DNA of 33,197 nucleotides from a virus. The DNA lies in IMG/VR virus record IMGVR_UViG_3300044619_000646, positions 1 to 33,197 of that record; one strand, given 5' to 3'. A program made the translations under genes and the position numbers. Every line of letters begins with the position of its first letter. Position 1 is the stretch's first letter. Positions 31,023 through 33,197 of the stretch are shown piece by piece. Below the pieces are notes generated by a model. That model worked only from the letters and a program-made list of their open reading frames with translations, had not been told where the DNA came from and made no database searches.

Positions 31023-33197
31023 ATGTTCGACACCCTTGGCGGGTACACGCCGGTCAAGACACCAAGGCAGGCCCGCCGCTCCCCGATTGGGTTTGGCGAC
31101 CTGTACTCGGGGGCCGACCAGCCAGTGGCGGCGGGTGGCATAGGGCTCGAAGAGCGTGACGCCCTACTGGGACAACTAGAGGACAAGACCCCTCAGTTTA
31201 CCAGCAGTCTGTTCAACTACATCAACGCCCCTACCACCTGGGCATTGGATGTTCTGTCAGGCAGGCCGCTTGGCTCCGGCACTACGGGAGAGCGGTTCCT
31301 CAAGGACCTGGGCCTCCTCCCTGGGGAAAAGGCCTGGGGTGGGTGGGGCAGACCGGTGGCCGGGGCCGCCCTGGAGTCCGTCGTTGACCCCTTTAACCTC
31401 GTCTCGTTCGGGTCCGGGGCTGTCAGCAAGGCGGCCCGTGCAGCCAAAGCCGCCAACATCTTTGATGACGTAACCCGAGTCGCATCCCGAAGACTGATAG
31501 ACACAGGCGGGGACCTGGGGAAGTTCGGTGACAACGCCCTTGCTTCGTTCCAGAAGAACTTCCCTGGGATGCAACTAGAGGACCTGACCGACGCCGACCT
31601 GGCAGCCCGACCACTGGTTGGCCCAAGGCAGGCAGCCCGTACCACCACGCTCGATGAACTGGTTCAGGCCCAGCCCGCAGCCAAGCAGGCGGATGTGATG
31701 CAGGACATCCAGCACTACCTGGCCAGGAATGGCGGGGACTATGACGAACTGGCCAAGCAGAACCTAGGTGGCGACATCGGGTTCCGGCTCCCCTTCTCGG
31801 ACACTTCTTCGGTCTTCCAGATTCCCGGGGCTGGACCGTGGATGGCCAAGGGCCTGGACCGTACAGGCCAGATCGTCCGCTGGAGTGGCCCCGGCAGGCA
31901 CCTCACCTCCATGTTCGACAACCGGGTTCGCGGGACTGTCGATGAGGGCGACCAGATTCTGGCCAAGGGTCTGTCCAAGGCTGACGAAGTGGGCGACTCG
32001 CTGGCTCGGGAGAAGACCAGTGAGATGCTCATGGCCATGCCCGAGGAGGCCTTTGACCCCCAGGTCAGCGTCAAACTACGCAAGGTCATCGAGAACGTAG
32101 CCACCCCGGCTGAACGGCAGTTCATCCAGAGCCACTCGGGACTGCAAGAGTTCGTGGACAAGTGGGGTCAAGAGGCCCGGGACTACATCACCCGCAGTCG
32201 CAAGGCCGGTATCGGTGCCTCGGCCCTGTCTGACAAGTGGGGCACCCAGTATTTCCCCAGAAGCCTGGACGAGTTGTCCTTTGAGCAGCGGTCCCGTGGC
32301 TCGGTCAAGGGCGGCAAGAACTACTCCGTAATGACCGGAGACCAGTTGGCCAGAGGCAAGGCCTACCATGTGCCTGGAGGTACAAGCACACTCCAAGAGT
32401 TGAGCCTTGACGCCAATGTGGCTGGGCCCGCCCGCACGATCACGACCGACCGGGATGCGGCCAAGTACATCAAGCGGAAACTGGACGCCAAGGCAGCCCA
32501 GATGTTCCCCACGGGGCGGCTCCCCAACGGAAAGCCCGCCAAGTACAGCCTGCGTTCGGCCGAAAAACTGGCACGGATGCTGAACCAGATCAAGCCCGAG
32601 GCGATTAAGAAGGGCTACCCCATCTTCGGCTCGCACGTTACCGAGGACATGGCCCGGTACTTTGCAGGCCGGGAGCGGGCGATCCAGCGGTCGGATGTTC
32701 TCTATGACATCCTGGCCAGCAGGGCCAAGCGGAACAACTACCTCGACGCCTCGGGTGAAATGCCCATCACCCAGGCCATGCGGAACCTCAAACTCAAGAC
32801 CTACCCGGTCATACCCATGGCCAAGCAGGTGGAGGGTGCCGCCGCCAACCTGATCGAGCGGCTCCAGAAGCGGGCTGGGTTCTCGGGTGTTGACCTAGAC
32901 GAACTCAAGAACATCTCCATCGACAAGCGGCTGATGGAGCGGCTTAACCGGATCGCGGACTTCTACCACTACCCCGAAGTCCAGAGCAAGTTCCTCCAGT
33001 TCGTGGACAACATCACTCGGATGTGGAAGGCGAGCATACTTTCTTGGCCTGCCCGCTTTACCAGGGACTGGTATTCAGGAATGTTCTCCAACCTTCTTGA
33101 GGTGGGGAACCCTGCTGATCTCAGGCGTGGGTACATGGGTGCCCAGTATGTGCTTCAGGGTCAATGGGACCGGCTTGATCCGATCCTGGGGATGATG
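31023..33197 (+). CDS. Giant virion protein, 3' partial
   Basis: The frame is open from ATG 31023 for 725 codons to the right edge with no stop, so the gene continues outside. It starts three bases after the previous stop. The protein is mixed helical. An early Gly/Ala/Val-rich region (about 105-145; 'GAALESVVDPFNLVSFGSGAVSKAARAAKAA') is partly hydrophobic, and a long helical middle follows. A notable 'RMWKASILSWPARFTRDWYSGMF' segment near 666-688 resembles an aromatic Pro-Arg-x-Arg-Asp/Asn element that recurs in very large phage-encoded proteins injected with DNA. It is probably the third member of the ejection set. Full length and any C-terminal enzyme domain are unknown. Confidence 0.7.
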   Translation, partial: MFDTLGGYTPVKTPRQARRSPIGFGDLYSGADQPVAAGGIGLEERDALLGQLEDKTPQFTSSLFNYINAPTTWALDVLSGRPLGSGTTGERFLKDLGLLPGEKAWGGWGRPVAGAALESVVDPFNLVSFGSGAVSKAARAAKAANIFDDVTRVASRRLIDTGGDLGKFGDNALASFQKNFPGMQLEDLTDADLAARPLVGPRQAARTTTLDELVQAQPAAKQADVMQDIQHYLARNGGDYDELAKQNLGGDIGFRLPFSDTSSVFQIPGAGPWMAKGLDRTGQIVRWSGPGRHLTSMFDNRVRGTVDEGDQILAKGLSKADEVGDSLAREKTSEMLMAMPEEAFDPQVSVKLRKVIENVATPAERQFIQSHSGLQEFVDKWGQEARDYITRSRKAGIGASALSDKWGTQYFPRSLDELSFEQRSRGSVKGGKNYSVMTGDQLARGKAYHVPGGTSTLQELSLDANVAGPARTITTDRDAAKYIKRKLDAKAAQMFPTGRLPNGKPAKYSLRSAEKLARMLNQIKPEAIKKGYPIFGSHVTEDMARYFAGRERAIQRSDVLYDILASRAKRNNYLDASGEMPITQAMRNLKLKTYPVIPMAKQVEGAAANLIERLQKRAGFSGVDLDELKNISIDKRLMERLNRIADFYHYPEVQSKFLQFVDNITRMWKASILSWPARFTRDWYSGMFSNLLEVGNPADLRRGYMGAQYVLQGQWDRLDPILGMM

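Overview
The window is a stretch of a tailed bacteriophage (or prophage) genome carrying virion and DNA-packaging genes. All 33 genes I support lie on the + strand. They are packed with 1-nt or 4-nt start/stop overlaps or gaps of a few bases. The DNA is GC-rich with strong G/C preference at third codon positions. I see no tRNA, rRNA, CRISPR array, insertion sequence, integrase, replication gene or recognisable lysis cassette, so the rest of the genome lies outside. There is no tape measure, sheath or long-tail tube gene. Instead there is a portal, a neck adaptor-like protein, a large propeller-type tail hub and a run of very large ejection-type proteins, which suggests a short-tailed (podovirus-like) virion. 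The host cannot be fixed from the sequence. Secreted CAP-type proteins would suit a planctomycete-like or other Gram-negative-type host, but this is a weak inference.

Layout from left to right. (1) Positions 1-3877 hold the head block: the 3' part of a Gln-rich scaffold-like gene, the major capsid protein, a decoration-like protein, a one-segment membrane protein, a secreted CAP-domain protein and a small secreted Val/Lys-rich protein. It closes with a strong hairpin terminator (3903-3938). (2) Positions 4035-9947 hold packaging: a small protein, a zinc-ribbon small terminase candidate, the large terminase, a small soluble protein, a second secreted protein that looks like a degenerate CAP domain, the portal and an unknown protein. 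(3) Positions 9966-17488 hold seven consecutive genes of fibre or fibre-associated type. They are built from Mtd-N-like base domains, collagen-like Gly-X-Y stretches, a 60-residue 'WPP...GDP' module, a 32-residue 'IGSVT...NFVIP' module, an Ig-like domain and variable tips. (4) Positions 17492-23418 hold the tail machine: adaptor, a small protein, a 972-residue hub whose predicted propeller is bracketed by GxGY repeats, a Pro/Gly-hinged accessory protein and a Cys-rich protein. (5) Positions 23447-33197 hold three small Gln/Ala-rich proteins, an acidic linker protein and three giant proteins, the last running off the right edge. These are probably internal virion or DNA-ejection proteins.

Together the genes would build a procapsid, package DNA through the portal, close the neck with the adaptor and hub, attach a multi-component fibre apparatus and load ejection proteins. 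The most unusual parts are the shuffled fibre array, the secreted CAP/CAP-like pair interleaved with packaging genes, the hub architecture, and the out-of-frame overlap of the terminase genes.
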